Of a stretch of 64,000 nt of DNA, positions 1-8,831 are shown one piece after another. The number at the start of each line of letters is the position of its first letter. Within the stretch, counting starts at the first letter, position 1. Origin of the DNA: Dyella terrae (GTDB lineage Bacteria > Pseudomonadota > Gammaproteobacteria > Xanthomonadales > Rhodanobacteraceae); NCBI RefSeq assembly GCF_022394535.1, contig NZ_CP089414.1:1736001-1800000 (forward strand). Reading direction: 5' to 3'. The notes beneath the pieces are model-generated. The model worked only from the letters and a program-made list of their open reading frames with translations, was not told where the DNA came from and did not search any database. The position numbers were made by a program, and so were the translations under genes.

Positions 1-1
1 G

Positions 2-682
2 GCCAAAGGCATGCAGGACATCCCCACCCCGCGCGCCCTGCCCACCGAGGAGATCCGCCAGACCGTAGCCGATTTCCGCCATGCCGCGCGACGCGCGATT
101 GATGCCGGCGCTGACGGTATCGAAATCCACGGCGCCAACGCCTATCTGGTCCACCAGTTCCTCGCCCCCAGCGCCAATACACGCACCGACGAGTACGGCG
201 GCTCCATCGAGAACCGCGCGCGCTTCGCCATCGAAGTGGCCACAGCCATTGCTGAAGAGATCGGCCCGGAGCGCACGGCTATCCGCCTGTCGCCAAACAC
301 CACCATGTGGGGCATCGACGAGGGTGTGGATGGCCCGGAGCTCTATCGCTACCTCGTGACGGAACTCGACAAACTGGGCCTCGCCTACCTGCACATCATG
401 CATTTGGGCAACGATACGCTGCTCGCCGACCTTCGCCAGCGCTGGAAGACATCGCTGATTCTCAACCGGCCGGGGCGTGCACGCGAGCAGATCGGCAGCG
501 ACCTGACATCTGGATTGGCGGATCTGGAATCCTACGGACAAATGGTCTTGGCCAATCCGGATTTCATCGCCCGGCTGAAGACGCACGCACCGTTGAACGA
601 CGCCGACCGCAACACCTTCTTCGGCGGTGGCGCGCAAGGTTACGTCGACTATCCCGCGTTGAGCGAAGCCATCACCGCATAA
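2..682 (+). CDS. Old yellow enzyme family alkene reductase (5' end outside window)
   Basis: This is the C-terminal part (about 226 residues) of an FMN-dependent NADH:flavin oxidoreductase of the old yellow enzyme family. Such enzymes reduce activated C=C bonds with NAD(P)H in the cytoplasm. The reading frame is open to the window edge, so the ATG at 11 is probably an internal Met; family members are about 360 residues, so roughly 140 are missing. Visible signatures are the barrel segment GIEIHGANAYLVHQF, the NTRTDEYGGSIENRARF block, and a C-terminal FGGGAQGYVDYP stretch typical of the NemA/alkene reductase branch. The next gene starts about 100 bases downstream on the same strand. The physiological substrate cannot be read from the sequence. 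Confidence 0.9.
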   Translation, partial: AKGMQDIPTPRALPTEEIRQTVADFRHAARRAIDAGADGIEIHGANAYLVHQFLAPSANTRTDEYGGSIENRARFAIEVATAIAEEIGPERTAIRLSPNTTMWGIDEGVDGPELYRYLVTELDKLGLAYLHIMHLGNDTLLADLRQRWKTSLILNRPGRAREQIGSDLTSGLADLESYGQMVLANPDFIARLKTHAPLNDADRNTFFGGGAQGYVDYPALSEAITA

Positions 683-790
683 ACAGCACCGCCATCGACG
701 ACGCCGGGTGCACATCCACGCACCCGGCACGCGCCGGTGCCGTAAGCATGAGAGACAATCTCAAACTCTCTCCTTGTTTGACGGTTGGAT

Positions 791-1990
791 ATGGACATCG
801 ATGGCGCCCCTCTTCTGACCACACCCATCACGGAAGCCATCCTGAAGGGTGCTGTAGAGCTGGAAATCACACCGCACGGATGGCTGCCACATCGCCTGCC
901 CGCCTGGGCGCGCCGCCAGTCCGGTGATCCACAGTTGCTCATGGCGGAATCGCAACCATCCGGTATCCGCTTGGTGTTTCAGAGCGAGGCTACAGTCATC
1001 GAACTCGATGTCGTGCCTACGCGACGCATCTACGTCGGTTTTCCGGAGAGACCGCCAGGCATCTACGACCTGATGATGGATGGCCAGCCGTTCGAGCAGG
1101 CCAGCTCGAACGGCGGCAACACGATCAGCATCGATGTTGGCAGCGGCGCCGTCACGAAGATCGATGGGCCCATCGCCACCGTGCGCTTCGACGGATTGAC
1201 GGCTCAGCGCAAAACGCTGGAAATCTGGTTGCCTTTCAACGAAACATGCGAACTTGTCGGCTTGCGTACGAACGCGCCCATCGAGCCCATGACGGAAAGA
1301 AAGCCGATATGGCTGCACCACGGAAGCTCGATCAGCCAGGGTTCCAACGCCGATCGTCCATCAGCTATCTGGCCCGCTCTCGTTGCACGCCATGGCGGCC
1401 TCGACCTCGTCAATCTCGGCTTTGGTGGTAGCGCGCTGCTCGACCCGTTCACCGCGCGAACCATGCGCGACATTCCGGCTGACTTCATCAGCGTGAAGTT
1501 GGGCATCAACCTGGTCAACACGGATGTCATGCGGCTTCGCGCCTTTGGTCCCGCCGTGCATGGCTTTCTCGACACAATTCGTGACGGTCACCCGGACACG
1601 CCGCTGTTGGTCGTTTCGCCGCTCTACTGCCCCATCCATGAAGACACGCCAGGTCCGGGCGCGTTCGATTTCGATGCGTTGTCAAAGGGCAACATCGCTT
1701 TCCGCGCCACGGGCAAGGAAGAAGAAAAGGCACAAGGCAAGCTGACGCTGACGGTGATACGCAACGAGCTGTCCCGCATCGTGCGGGAACGCTCGCTTAC
1801 GGACCCTAACATCCACTACCTCGACGGCTTGGCGCTTTATGGCCCTGCCGACTTTGAGGAGCTTCCGTTGCCTGATCGGCTTCATCCGGATGCAGCAACC
1901 CATCGTCGCATCGCCGAACGTTTCACGCGCAGCGCCTGGGGCGATGGTGGCGCGTTCGCCAGCACAAAGAACACGCGGGTCTCCACCTAG
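791..1990 (+). CDS. SGNH/GDSL-family hydrolase with N-terminal beta domain
   Basis: The gene encodes a 399-residue esterase-like protein. The C-terminal half is an SGNH hydrolase domain. Block I reads HGSSIS, with the likely nucleophile Ser180. An NLGFGGSA segment supplies the oxyanion glycine, KLGINLVN sits where block III (GxND) lies, and DRLHP near residues 362-366 carries the catalytic Asp-His pair. Residues about 20-170 look like a beta-rich accessory domain, as in two-domain carbohydrate esterases of this fold. There is no signal peptide. I start at ATG 791 instead of the in-frame TTG two codons upstream; neither has a strong ribosome binding site. The substrate is unknown; deacetylation of a sugar or a small-ester hydrolysis would both fit. 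Confidence 0.82.
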   Translation: MDIDGAPLLTTPITEAILKGAVELEITPHGWLPHRLPAWARRQSGDPQLLMAESQPSGIRLVFQSEATVIELDVVPTRRIYVGFPERPPGIYDLMMDGQPFEQASSNGGNTISIDVGSGAVTKIDGPIATVRFDGLTAQRKTLEIWLPFNETCELVGLRTNAPIEPMTERKPIWLHHGSSISQGSNADRPSAIWPALVARHGGLDLVNLGFGGSALLDPFTARTMRDIPADFISVKLGINLVNTDVMRLRAFGPAVHGFLDTIRDGHPDTPLLVVSPLYCPIHEDTPGPGAFDFDALSKGNIAFRATGKEEEKAQGKLTLTVIRNELSRIVRERSLTDPNIHYLDGLALYGPADFEELPLPDRLHPDAATHRRIAERFTRSAWGDGGAFASTKNTRVST

Positions 1991-2074
1991 TGCGCTCGAT
2001 CACCACGAAACCTGGGCGCAGGCTTCCAGGCGCAACGTACGGCGCCGATGATCGCAACCGCTTAAGATAAGCAC

Positions 2075-2821
2075 ATGCACAACCCCGCCGACGTATTCGC
2101 TTCACCGCTGCTTGACCAGCTGAAATCGCCTGGATTCGCCTTCGTGGAAGGCAACGCCATGCGGCCACTCCTCGCTTCGATGGGCGAGTTGGCCGATTGG
2201 ACGGATTTCGTGGAGAGCTGGAACCACTTGGAGCCCGATCAGTATCTGGCTGCCAAGGGACGGTTTCGCCGGCGACGTCACGCGACATTTTCCGCAGAAG
2301 CGGATGGCGTCGTGATGCCCGAGCCCCATCAGGCCCATTTCCAGAGCCTGCAGTACAACACTCTTCAAGGTGATATCGCGCGCTGGTTCGACCCCATCGC
2401 CACACCCGTCGCCAACGGCGCCACACTGCGCACCATTCTCCAGTTCTGCCACGATCTGTTCGGCAAAGCTGCGCCATCCATACGTCGCTGGCATATCGAA
2501 GTTCACCAGTTCCGCATCGAGGCCTCCGCCGACACGGCTGGCGAGCCGACACCCGAAGGCAGCCATCGCGATGGCGTGGACTACGTGCTGGTGTTGCTCG
2601 TCAACCGCCAGAACATCGCCAGCGGCACCACCACCATCCATGCACCCGATGGCCGGTTACTCGGCGATTTCACGCTGACCCATCCCCTTGATGCGGCGCT
2701 AATCGACGATCACAACGTCTATCACGGCGTGACACCGGTGAAGCCTTTCGATGCTGGCCAGCCTGCATGTCGCGATGTATTGGTCGTGACGTTCAAGGCG
2801 TCGGCCAACCAACCCGAATAG
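2075..2821 (+). CDS. 2OG-Fe dioxygenase family protein
   Basis: This 248-residue cytoplasmic protein matches the bacterial 2OG-Fe dioxygenase family that includes free amino-acid hydroxylases such as L-isoleucine 4-dioxygenase. The iron-binding triad is visible as H164 and D166 in SHRDGVDYVLVLLV and H217 in NVYHGVTPV. R233 in CRDVLVVTF is the expected 2-oxoglutarate anchor. Length is normal for the family. It follows the SGNH hydrolase by about 85 bases on the same strand, so the two could be co-transcribed. Substrate is not predictable; the family includes isoleucine, methionine and related hydroxylases, and this member could act on another small molecule. Confidence 0.83.
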   Translation: MHNPADVFASPLLDQLKSPGFAFVEGNAMRPLLASMGELADWTDFVESWNHLEPDQYLAAKGRFRRRRHATFSAEADGVVMPEPHQAHFQSLQYNTLQGDIARWFDPIATPVANGATLRTILQFCHDLFGKAAPSIRRWHIEVHQFRIEASADTAGEPTPEGSHRDGVDYVLVLLVNRQNIASGTTTIHAPDGRLLGDFTLTHPLDAALIDDHNVYHGVTPVKPFDAGQPACRDVLVVTFKASANQPE

Positions 2822-2830
2822 CTGGAAGTA

Positions 2831-3190
2831 TCAGCGCCAGATCGGTATATCGAGGTAGCTGCTTCCCATCCAGCGGATGTCGAGTGGATCACCTGCGTCG
2901 GCGACGGTCTCGTCGGTGACGTCTTTATCTACTTTGAGCGTTGCCGTCGCGACGTTCGTTGGCCCCTGCTCGCTTAGCCCGTAATCGCTACTGTCCTGAC
3001 GCTTCCCATCGCGCCAGCGACATTCGAGGCAACCTGTCCACCTTCGTTTGAACGTCCCCTGGGTGCACCTGCCCTCGAATGCGAGGAGTGTTCCCGGAAG
3101 CCGGGCAAGAATAGCGTGATCAACGGCCGTCCATGAGCGCGTTCTCAACTTTCCCCTTTCCACGCCGATAAAACGAGAGCGCGGAGTCAT
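2831..3190 (-). CDS. Possible small hypothetical protein
   Basis: This open frame fills the gap between the convergent dioxygenase gene and motA and is not a shadow of another gene. The frame opens at 3211; the first ATG-type start clear of motA is at 3190, giving about 119 residues, and a TTG preceded by AAGGGG lies further inside. The protein is mixed and soluble-looking, with two closely spaced Cys (GCLEC), and ends in a plausible SSYLDIPIWR tail. I recognise no family. Against it, its 5' part overlaps the sigma-28 promoter of motA and no good ribosome binding site precedes the ATG. Treat it as a possible gene only. Confidence 0.33.
   Translation of the reverse strand: MTPRSRFIGVERGKLRTRSWTAVDHAILARLPGTLLAFEGRCTQGTFKRRWTGCLECRWRDGKRQDSSDYGLSEQGPTNVATATLKVDKDVTDETVADAGDPLDIRWMGSSYLDIPIWR
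3145..3171 (+). promoter_or_regulatory. Sigma-28 (FliA) promoter of motAB
   Basis: TCAACTTT (3145-3152), an 11-base spacer and GCCGATAA (3164-3171) match the flagellar sigma-28 consensus TAAAGTTT-N11-GCCGATAA, with a perfect -10 box and ideal spacing. It lies 42 bases before the motA start codon, as expected for a late (class III) flagellar operon. Confidence 0.8.
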
Positions 3191-3213
3191 CGGCTCCGGA
3201 TCCCGGAGCAAGT

Positions 3214-4083
3214 ATGTTGGTCCTCATCGGTGCGGTGGTCGTCCTCGTGTGCGTGCTCGGCGGCTTTGTGCTGTCGCATGGACAGATCATGGCGTTATGG
3301 CAGCCCTATGAGCTGCTGATCATCGGCGGCGGCGCGGTGGGTGCCTTTCTTTCGGCTAACCCGCCCAAGGTCGTCAAGGCCGCGCTCAGCGATGCCATCG
3401 GCCTGCTGAAGGGCCCCAAGTACAACAAGCAGGACTATGTCGACCTGTTGTCGATGCTCTACGACCTGTTCAGCCTGATCCGCAAGGAAGGCTTGCTCGG
3501 CGTGGAGGAACATATCGAGGATCCGCAATCCAGCACGGTGTTCTCCGCCTATCCGCGCCTGCTGCGCGAGCACCACCTGATCGAGTTCACCACCGACTGC
3601 CTGCGCCTGATGGTGGGCGGCAGCATGAATCCGCACGAGCTGGAACAGCTGATGGATGTGGAATTGGAAACTCACCATCACGAAGCCATCGCCCCGGCAC
3701 TGGCCATGACCAAGCTGGCTGACGCCCTGCCCGGCTTCGGCATCGTGGCGGCGGTGCTCGGCATCGTCACCACCATGTCGCAGCTCGACGGCGATACCTC
3801 GCGCATCGGCATGCACATTGCTGGCGCGCTGGTCGGCACCTTCCTGGGCATCCTGCTCTGCTACGGCTTCATCGGCCCGCTGGGCGCCGCCATGGAGAAT
3901 CGGGTGCAGGAGGATGGCAAGGCCTTCGAGTGCGTGAAGATCGGCCTGTTGGCCAACCTGCGCGGCTACAACCCCAAGGTGTCGGTGGAGTTCGCGCGCA
4001 AGGTGCTCGCTTCGCAGTCACGTCCGCGCTTCCAGGATCTGGAGGAACACCTGAAGGCGCCGCGAGCCAAGGCGGCCACGTGA
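3214..4083 (+). CDS. motA: Flagellar motor stator protein MotA
   Basis: MotA is the four-helix inner-membrane subunit of the proton-driven flagellar stator and works with MotB in an A5B2 complex. The 289-residue length is close to the E. coli protein (295), and key residues fall at the same numbers: R90 and E98 in the cytoplasmic loop that contacts FliG, P173 in ALPGFGIV and P222 in GFIGPLG, next to the ion channel. A ribosome binding site (CCGGAGCAAGT) precedes ATG 3214. The stop overlaps the motB start by four bases, and a sigma-28 promoter lies directly upstream, so the pair is expressed with late flagellar genes although no other flagellar gene is in this window. Confidence 0.96.
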   Translation: MLVLIGAVVVLVCVLGGFVLSHGQIMALWQPYELLIIGGGAVGAFLSANPPKVVKAALSDAIGLLKGPKYNKQDYVDLLSMLYDLFSLIRKEGLLGVEEHIEDPQSSTVFSAYPRLLREHHLIEFTTDCLRLMVGGSMNPHELEQLMDVELETHHHEAIAPALAMTKLADALPGFGIVAAVLGIVTTMSQLDGDTSRIGMHIAGALVGTFLGILLCYGFIGPLGAAMENRVQEDGKAFECVKIGLLANLRGYNPKVSVEFARKVLASQSRPRFQDLEEHLKAPRAKAAT

Positions 4084-5102
4084 GCGAGCAAGGCGAACTG
4101 CCACCCATCATTATTCGCAAGGTCAAGCGGAAGGGTCACGGCCATCACGGCGGCGCCTGGAAGGTGGCTTACGCGGATTTCGTCACCGCAATGATGGCCT
4201 TCTTCCTGGTCATGTGGCTGATCGGCGTGGGTACGCGCCAGCAGCGCGCGGCGATCTCGGAGTACTTCAAAAACCCAAGCATGACGCAAGGCAACGCCAC
4301 CATGGCGCCACCGGGCCGCACGGGCCCTGGTGGCGCCAGCAACAGCATGATCAAGCTCGGCGGTGCGATGGACTTGCCGCACGGCCCAGGACACGACAGC
4401 AAGGGTGCCGCGGCAGCCAGCGTCGACCCGAAGGAGATCGAGAAAGAAGCGCGCAAGCAGGAACGCGCGCGGCTCGAAGAACTGATGCAGCAACTCCAGG
4501 CGGCGATTCAGAGCAGCCAGGCGCTTGCTCCGTTCAAGGACCAGTTGTTGCTGGACATCACGCCAGAGGGCCTGCGCATCCAGATCGTGGACAAGCAGAA
4601 CCGCCCCATGTTCGACCTGGGCAGCGCGCAGCTGAGGACGTACACCACGGCGATCCTCCAGGAGCTCGCCAGCTTCATCAATCGCGTGCCCAACCGCATC
4701 AGCCTTTCCGGCCATACCGACGACGCGCCGTACTCCAGCGATCATCACTACAGCAATTGGGAACTGTCTGCGGATCGCGCCAATGCAGCGCGCCGTGCCC
4801 TGCTCTCCGGTGGGTTGGCGGAAGACAAGATCGCGCGCGTCGTGGGGCTCGCCGCCTCGGTGCCGTTTGATCGCACCAACCCCGGCGACGCGATTAACCG
4901 TCGCATCAGCATCATCGTGATGAACCGGCAGGCCGAGGAAGCCTCGCTGTCACAGGAAGCGGGTCCGGTCGGGGACAAGACCGCGGCCGCCTCACTACCC
5001 GCCGTCACACAGGTCGTGGCCGCTGCACCTGCGGCTGCCGCCGTAAGCACGGTCGAACCCGTCACCGATGCCGCCGCGCGACCGCACCCCAGGTCACCCT
5101 GA
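4080..5102 (+). CDS. motB: Flagellar motor stator protein MotB
   Basis: MotB anchors the stator to peptidoglycan and carries the proton-binding aspartate. I start at GTG 4080, which overlaps the motA stop (GTGA), for 340 residues. A basic N-terminus is followed by a single transmembrane helix (about residues 30-52, YADFVTAMMAFFLVMWLIGV) in which D33 matches E. coli D32, the protonation site. A charged, Gln/Ala-rich periplasmic linker follows. The OmpA/MotB peptidoglycan-binding domain covers about residues 170-285, with SGHTDDAPY and RANAARRALL motifs. The Ala/Pro/Thr-rich tail of about 45 residues makes it longer than the E. coli protein (308). It ends 10 bases before a convergent LysR gene. 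Confidence 0.95.
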   Translation: MSEQGELPPIIIRKVKRKGHGHHGGAWKVAYADFVTAMMAFFLVMWLIGVGTRQQRAAISEYFKNPSMTQGNATMAPPGRTGPGGASNSMIKLGGAMDLPHGPGHDSKGAAAASVDPKEIEKEARKQERARLEELMQQLQAAIQSSQALAPFKDQLLLDITPEGLRIQIVDKQNRPMFDLGSAQLRTYTTAILQELASFINRVPNRISLSGHTDDAPYSSDHHYSNWELSADRANAARRALLSGGLAEDKIARVVGLAASVPFDRTNPGDAINRRISIIVMNRQAEEASLSQEAGPVGDKTAAASLPAVTQVVAAAPAAAAVSTVEPVTDAAARPHPRSP

Positions 5103-5112
5103 GGCACCGCCT

Positions 5113-6054
5113 TCAGCCCGAATTTCCCGCAAAACGCTCGGCGTATTGATGCTGCTGGAAGTCCTCGACGACGTGGTCAATAAACACACGCGTCTTGGCG
5201 GATAGCGACAAGCGCGTCGAGTAGTAGATCGAGATCGATCCGGCATCGACGTACCAACGCGGCAACAGACGCACCAGCGAACCACTCTCCAGGTGAGGCA
5301 ACACATCAGGCATCGCCAGCAAGGCAACGCCCAGGCCCTGCACCGCGGCCTCAGTCATCGGCCCGGGATCGTTGAACGCCACACGCGCCTTGAGCGGCAC
5401 CACTGCTTCGTCGCCGCCCACATGGTGCATCACCCAACTGCGCAGCCGACCGGACGTGCCAGACCGCATCACGATGGCATCCCAATCGGCAAGATCGTCG
5501 GGCGACTTGGGCAGCTTTCTTCCCTTCAGATAAGACGGCGATGCCACCGCAACGATATGAGCCGGCGCCAGCGGTCGAGCCACCACGCCGGGCGAGAGTT
5601 CGAAGCCACCGCCGATAGCCGCATCGAATCCGTCGGCAACCAGATCCACTTGCCGACTGTCGAACTGCCAGTCGACACGCACGTCCGGATAGCTCTGCAG
5701 GAAAGCCGGCAAGGTCGGGATCAGATAACGCATGCCGAGCGACATCGGAACGCTGACCTTCAGCACACCCGCCGGCTTTCCCTGATCGGCATTCGCATCG
5801 CTGATGGCGGACTGCAACGCGTCCAGATTGCCGCGAACAGAGAGCAGGAAACGCTCACCCGCCTCGGTCAAGGCCAGCTTGCGGGTGTTGCGATGAAACA
5901 GACGCACGCCGAGGTTTCGCTCCAACTGCGCCACGTTGCGACTGATCGCGGCTGGCGTCAGGCCCATGTAGCGGGCTGCAGAGGAAAAGCCCCCGAGTTC
6001 GGCGCTACGGACAAAGGCTTCCAGGTTAGCCAGCGTCTCCATGACCACCTTCAA
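5113..6054 (-). CDS. LysR family transcriptional regulator
   Basis: A 313-residue LysR-type regulator. The N-terminal winged helix-turn-helix (residues about 5-65) shows SSAARYMGLTPAAISRNVAQLE and the usual LFHRNTRKLALTEAG wing. The rest is a periplasmic-binding-protein-like effector domain of the CrgA/DsdC-like branch (FDAAIGGGF, GLGVALLAMPDV). It is transcribed divergently from the F420-type reductase at 6152 across a 97-base gap, the standard arrangement in which a LysR protein controls its neighbour. The effector is unknown. ATG 6054 is used; a second in-frame ATG four codons later is possible. Confidence 0.93.
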   Translation of the reverse strand: MKVVMETLANLEAFVRSAELGGFSSAARYMGLTPAAISRNVAQLERNLGVRLFHRNTRKLALTEAGERFLLSVRGNLDALQSAISDANADQGKPAGVLKVSVPMSLGMRYLIPTLPAFLQSYPDVRVDWQFDSRQVDLVADGFDAAIGGGFELSPGVVARPLAPAHIVAVASPSYLKGRKLPKSPDDLADWDAIVMRSGTSGRLRSWVMHHVGGDEAVVPLKARVAFNDPGPMTEAAVQGLGVALLAMPDVLPHLESGSLVRLLPRWYVDAGSISIYYSTRLSLSAKTRVFIDHVVEDFQQHQYAERFAGNSG

Positions 6055-6151
6055 ATATTCGTTGAAAATGATTCCATCGATTTAAGGCTACTCGCGAGGT
6101 AATCGAAATTCCATAGTGACGTCCAGGTCATAACCCCCTGGAGACTTCGTC

Positions 6152-6796
6152 ATGAACACCCCTGTTTCCCCATCACACCCGGCTCCGGCCGACAACGCCC
6201 CCCGCATCGGCATCATCGGCGCGGGTCAGATTGGCTCCGCCTTCGCCCGGGCACTCGCCCGCCGCCATATCCCTGCCGTCATCGCCAACAGCCAGGGCCC
6301 GGCATCCCTGCTGCCACTGACCAGTGAGCTGGGGCCGTCCCTTCGTGCGGGTTCCCGCGAAGAAGCCGCCAAGGCCGACATCATCCTGGTTGCGGTGAAC
6401 TGGTCGAAGCTGCCCGATGCATTGGCCGGACTCGATCTGCGCGGCCGCATCGTCATCGACGCCAACAACCCCATCGAACCGCCCACGTTCCAACCACTCG
6501 ACCTCAAGGGGCGCACATCGAGCGAAGTCTTCTCCGATCTCGTTCCCGGTGCACGCGTGGTCAAGGCCTTCAATCACCTCCCTGCGCACTTGCTGGCCGA
6601 GGAAGCACAAACGGAAGGCGGTCGCCGCGTGCTCTTCTTCTCCGGCGACGATGCACAGGCTAAACAAGCCGTCGCGCAGCTGATCGATTCGCTGGGCTTC
6701 TTTGGCGTAGATCTTGGCAAACTCGTCGCAGACGGGCGACTGGCGGGCATCCCGGGCGGCCCCCTTGTTTTGCATGACCTCATCAAACGGGGTTGA
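6152..6796 (+). CDS. NADPH-dependent F420 reductase-type oxidoreductase
   Basis: A 214-residue Rossmann protein of the NADP oxidoreductase, coenzyme-F420-dependent family. The dinucleotide motif is [17 protein letters not shown] (residues about 16-32), followed by VAVNWSKL and VIDANNPIE, typical of these short reductases. The family name is historical; in proteobacteria that lack F420 the true substrate is usually unknown. [12 protein letters not shown] matches the conserved VKAFN segment. It is divergent from the LysR regulator and is probably its target. The first 17 residues are a Pro/Ala-rich leader, so translation may begin later. Confidence 0.85.
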   Translation: MNTPVSPSHPAPADNAPRIGIIGAGQIGSAFARALARRHIPAVIANSQGPASLLPLTSELGPSLRAGSREEAAKADIILVAVNWSKLPDALAGLDLRGRIVIDANNPIEPPTFQPLDLKGRTSSEVFSDLVPGARVVKAFNHLPAHLLAEEAQTEGGRRVLFFSGDDAQAKQAVAQLIDSLGFFGVDLGKLVADGRLAGIPGGPLVLHDLIKRG

Positions 6797-6867
6797 GCCC
6801 TCAACTGGCAGACGATCTTCATTGTCTGGACAATGGCACGCGTTTCCACCGGAACGCGTGCCAACCC

Positions 6868-7200
6868 ATGGTCGACTTCACCAAACAAGTCGCGTTGTTC
6901 GCACTCACCGCGCTGGCAGAGATCGTTGGCTGCTACCTGCCGTGGCTTGTGCTGAAACAGGCGAAGAGTGCGTGGCTGCTGCTGCCCGCCCTGCTCTCGC
7001 TGAGCTTGTTCGCGTGGTTGTTGACCCTGCACCCCACCGCCGCCGGTCGTACCTATGCAGCCTACGGCGGCATCTACATCGCCGTCGCGTTGGTCTGGTT
7101 GAGAGTCGTGGACGGCGTGAAGCTCACGAGCTGGGACGTTGGCGGCGCATGCATTGCGCTCCTGGGCATGGCGATCATCGTGGTGCAGCCGCAAGCCTGA
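6868..7200 (+). CDS. YnfA family inner-membrane protein
   Basis: A 110-residue, four-helix membrane protein of the YnfA/UPF0060 family, structurally related to small multidrug resistance exporters; family members are about 108 residues. Characteristic stretches are [16 protein letters not shown] at the start, [20 protein letters not shown] in the middle and [13 protein letters not shown] at the end. I start at ATG 6868 because it gives the family length; the open frame reaches further upstream to the reductase stop. The gene lies 71 bases after the reductase and converges with the HAD gene. Function in this organism is inferred only from the family. Confidence 0.9.
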   Translation: MVDFTKQVALFALTALAEIVGCYLPWLVLKQAKSAWLLLPALLSLSLFAWLLTLHPTAAGRTYAAYGGIYIAVALVWLRVVDGVKLTSWDVGGACIALLGMAIIVVQPQA

Positions 7201-7227
7201 AAGCCGCGCTTGGGAGCGCGAGCCCTG

Positions 7228-7845
7228 TCAGCTATCCGCTCGAGCACCCAACCGACGGAGTTCCTTCGCCAGCGCGTCGATATCGTTCTTGCCGTCATCG
7301 TGGAAGATCGCATGCATGCCCAGCGTGCGCGCCATCGCTACGTTGGGCTCACTGTTGTCGATGAAAATGCACTCCTCCGGTGCCACGGAGGCACGGGACA
7401 TAGCGCTCAGGAAAATCTCCTGCCCTTGCTTGCTGCTGCCGACTTCCGCCGAGGCGACGATGGGGCTGAACAAGCTGTCCAAGTCCTGGTGCACCCGGAG
7501 ATGATCCATACGGTCGATCGGATTGTCGGTAATGATCCCGATCGAATGGTGTGCCTGAAGCGTCCGGGCCAACGAAACCATGGCACCGTTCAACGGCGTG
7601 CTCTCGAAGGCCTCGAAAAGCAGCCCGATATCCAGATCACTGTTCAACGACTCGCACACCCCGGACCAGATATCGGCATGACGCGCGCGACCCGTGAACA
7701 GGTCGCCGGCATAAGGATGAAAGGCCGCATTGATCGTTGACAACGCGATGCCACTGGCCTCACTCAAATATCGACATGTCGTCAGCGAACCACTCTTGTC
7801 CGTGGTGAGGACGCCGTCGTAGTCAAAGAAAATCGTCCTGATCAA
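7228..7845 (-). CDS. HAD-like hydrolase (phosphatase)
   Basis: A 205-residue HAD-superfamily hydrolase. Motif I is FFDYDGVLT, with nucleophile D8 and acid/base D10. Motif II is IITDNP, a Lys in the SSKQG segment serves as motif III, and motif IV reads CIFIDNSEPNV. An alpha-helical cap sits between motifs I and II. The family dephosphorylates small metabolites; substrate unknown. The frame opens upstream to 7908, but a TTG at 7845 lies seven bases after a strong AAGGAGAG ribosome binding site and places motif I at the usual distance from the N-terminus, so I use it. The gene converges with ynfA. Confidence 0.87.
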   Translation of the reverse strand: MIRTIFFDYDGVLTTDKSGSLTTCRYLSEASGIALSTINAAFHPYAGDLFTGRARHADIWSGVCESLNSDLDIGLLFEAFESTPLNGAMVSLARTLQAHHSIGIITDNPIDRMDHLRVHQDLDSLFSPIVASAEVGSSKQGQEIFLSAMSRASVAPEECIFIDNSEPNVAMARTLGMHAIFHDDGKNDIDALAKELRRLGARADS

Positions 7846-8002
7846 TTCGCTCTCCTTTCGGCCGAAGAGGCCATGTTCCATCGGCGAGTGTACGCAGGCG
7901 GTCTTCATAATTCTTTACAGACCGTACATACCGCAGCCAAACCGACGACCTAGCGTGATGTCCCGCACGTCCCGTGCGCTTGGACAACGCGAAAGGATCG
8001 CC

Positions 8003-8722
8003 ATGACTACCCGCATCGAATCGTTGCCGTACCCCACCGAGCATCAGGCAGCAACCATCCCAGCGGGCGGCGATGTTCGCCTCGCCGGGCTCGCCATCCT
8101 GGCAAGCGCCATTGTATCCACCGCCACGGTGGCGCTGGATCGGGGGGCGAGTGGCAATAACACGCAAGAAATCCTGCAGAGCATGCTGCAGATCCAGTCG
8201 TGGCATCAGAACGTACACGTGGTGGCGATGGCCTGCATATGCGGCCTGATGTACGGCTACACCGTGCTGTCTCAGCGACTGGATATGCGACGGCCCTCCG
8301 TACTGATCGGGCTCACCACCTACGCCCTGGGCAGCATGTTGATGTTGTTGGGCACCATTCTCGACGGCTTTATCAGCACGGGCATCGCAGCGGATTTCGT
8401 CAACGGCACACCAGAGGCGCAACAGGCCGCGCGTTGGATGATCCACGTGGTCGAATCCATCGCCTTGACCGACATCGCCCGAGTGGCATGGGTGCTGCAA
8501 TCAGTGGCGGCCATCGCATGGGCCGTCGCCCTGTTTCGCGACGCTGGCACGCGACGCGTGGTGGGTTGCATCGGCCTGATCGCGGGAGGTCTGCCAGCAG
8601 TACTGGTGATCGCTGCCGGCTCGAAGATGGACCTCAGCGTGGTTGTCGGCACCTTGTTGCTGCAGGCCATTTGGAACGTTGCCGTGGGCGTGCTGTTGCT
8701 GCGTGAGCGGTCGTCGACCTGA
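8003..8722 (+). CDS. Hypothetical six-helix membrane protein
   Basis: The protein of 239 residues has a short polar N-terminus and about six hydrophobic helices (for example LAGLAILASAIVSTATVAL, VHVVAMACICGLMYGYTVL, TTYALGSMLMLLGTILDG, GLIAGGLPAVLVIAA and VGTLLLQAIWNVAVGVLLL). I do not recognise a named family with confidence; it resembles uncharacterised DUF4386-like membrane proteins. ATG 8003 is chosen because GAAAGGA lies six bases upstream; the frame is open to 7955. It precedes the Spy/CpxP-like gene and two-component system on the same strand, so envelope-stress control is possible but unproven. Confidence 0.72.
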   Translation: MTTRIESLPYPTEHQAATIPAGGDVRLAGLAILASAIVSTATVALDRGASGNNTQEILQSMLQIQSWHQNVHVVAMACICGLMYGYTVLSQRLDMRRPSVLIGLTTYALGSMLMLLGTILDGFISTGIAADFVNGTPEAQQAARWMIHVVESIALTDIARVAWVLQSVAAIAWAVALFRDAGTRRVVGCIGLIAGGLPAVLVIAAGSKMDLSVVVGTLLLQAIWNVAVGVLLLRERSST

Positions 8723-8746
8723 CGCGATTTCCGCTACTTCATATTT

Positions 8747-8767
8747 CTTTACCTGTGCTTCGTAAAG
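8747..8767 (+). promoter_or_regulatory. Inverted repeat, candidate response-regulator box
   Basis: CTTTAC (8747-8752) and GTAAAG (8762-8767) form a 6-9-6 inverted repeat in AT-rich DNA 64 bases before the Spy/CpxP-like gene. The GTAAA half-site resembles the CpxR half-site, although CpxR uses direct repeats. It may be the autoregulatory site of the adjacent OmpR-type regulator; that is inference. Confidence 0.35.
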
Positions 8768-8831
8768 CACTCATGCACCGGGCTCAAGCTTGGCCCGGTC
8801 AACACAACTGACCCCACCCAGGAGGAAAACC

